The notes beneath the pieces are model-generated. The model saw only the letters and a program-made list of their open reading frames with translations. It searched no databases and had not been told where the DNA came from. From F1-20-MAGs016 sp046086245 (lineage in GTDB: Bacteria; Planctomycetota; Planctomycetia; Pirellulales; UBA1268): a stretch of DNA of 6,579 nt. The DNA lies in assembly GCA_046086245.1 (NCBI GenBank), contig JBJSXB010000227.1:1-6579 (forward strand). The letters run 5' to 3'. Positions within the stretch are counted from its first letter, which is position 1. Every line of letters starts with the position of its first letter. The position numbers and the translations under genes were made by a program. Shown one piece after another: positions 6,416 to 6,579 of the stretch.

Positions 6416-6579
6416 AGTCACGCACCACTGTTTTGAGCAGCACACGCCGCAACCGATGCCCAGCGGTGGGTCTCGCACCCTCCCCTTCCTTAGATTCAAG
6501 CGTCCGCACGACCACTGTCAACCGCGCCGCCACGCGCGTCCGATCATCATGCCGTTCGCCCAACCGTCACGCCGTCCGG
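6416..6579. other. Right-hand intergenic stretch without a supported gene
   Basis: Together with 6260-6293 and the tandem array, this makes a 320-base stretch upstream of the LRR gene with no convincing coding region. Apart from the promoter-like hexamers it holds a purine-rich minus-strand tract (6478-6491), resembling an extended ribosome binding site but with no credible reading frame after it. An ATG at 6549 (MPFAQPSRRP to the edge) could begin a rightward gene, but only ten full codons are visible. No tRNA or other structured RNA is recognisable. Confidence 0.5.
6494..6521 (-). promoter_or_regulatory. Candidate sigma-70-type promoter reading toward the LRR gene
   Basis: On the minus strand a perfect -35 hexamer TTGACA (6521-6516) is followed, after 16 bases, by TTGAAT (6499-6494), a four-of-six match to the -10 consensus. 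Transcription would start near 6487 and run through the tandem array into the LRR gene, giving a leader of about 228 bases. The surroundings are GC-rich, so a full TTGACA is noticeable, but a chance match cannot be excluded and planctomycete promoters are poorly characterised. Confidence 0.35.

Noticed and set aside
5132..6436. A 434-codon plus-strand frame spanning the DUF1501 end and the LRR gene
   Set aside because: It runs across the end of one real gene and antisense through another, and through the tandem array, with no family motif.
6378..6563. A 61-codon minus-strand frame over the repeat array and promoter-like region
   Set aside because: No ribosome binding site, no recognisable motif, and it starts upstream of the best promoter hexamers; part of its sequence is simply the tandem repeat translated.
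6549..6579. Start of a rightward gene at ATG 6549
   Set aside because: Only ten full codons are visible, with no convincing ribosome binding site, so it cannot be told from chance.

Overview
The window reads as chromosomal DNA of a high-GC planctomycete, probably from the Pirellulales or a related uncultured lineage. The main reason is its gene content. It has a planctomycete-type cytochrome protein (PSCyt1, PSCyt2/DUF1549 and PSD1/DUF1553 in one chain), two DUF1501 proteins with twin-arginine-like leaders, and a small leucine-rich-repeat (LRR) protein of the kind common in that phylum. The very high GC content makes nearly every frame open, so most long antisense or overlapping reading frames are artefacts of composition.

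Layout: (1) 1-1176, minus strand: the N-terminal 392 codons of a DUF1501 protein whose C-terminus lies beyond the left edge. (2) 1177-1280: a 104-base divergent intergenic region with an inverted repeat and a possible minus-strand -10 box. (3) 1281-4151, plus strand: the 956-residue PSCyt1-DUF1549-DUF1553 protein with two CxxCH haem-binding motifs. (4) 4158-5576, plus strand: a complete 472-residue DUF1501 protein, six bases downstream and surely co-transcribed. (5) 5577-5629: a short convergent gap with two GC-rich hairpins. (6) 5630-6259, minus strand: a 209-residue probable LRR lipoprotein with exact 24-residue repeats. (7) 6260-6579: no convincing gene. It holds an imperfect tandem array of about eight 15-16 base units with a TACCG core (6294-6415) and, further upstream of the LRR gene, a TTGACA-N16-TTGAAT promoter-like sequence on the minus strand.

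Working together: the DUF1553 and DUF1501 genes form the classic planctomycete pair, in which a periplasmic or envelope c-type cytochrome protein is co-expressed with an exported member of the alkaline-phosphatase-like superfamily. Its biochemical role is not established. The second, divergent DUF1501 gene belongs to a different subtype and may share control through the intergenic inverted repeat. The most unusual element outside the genes is the 15-16 base periodic array, which would lie in or just before the leader of the LRR gene. I see no mobile element, CRISPR array, tRNA or rRNA.
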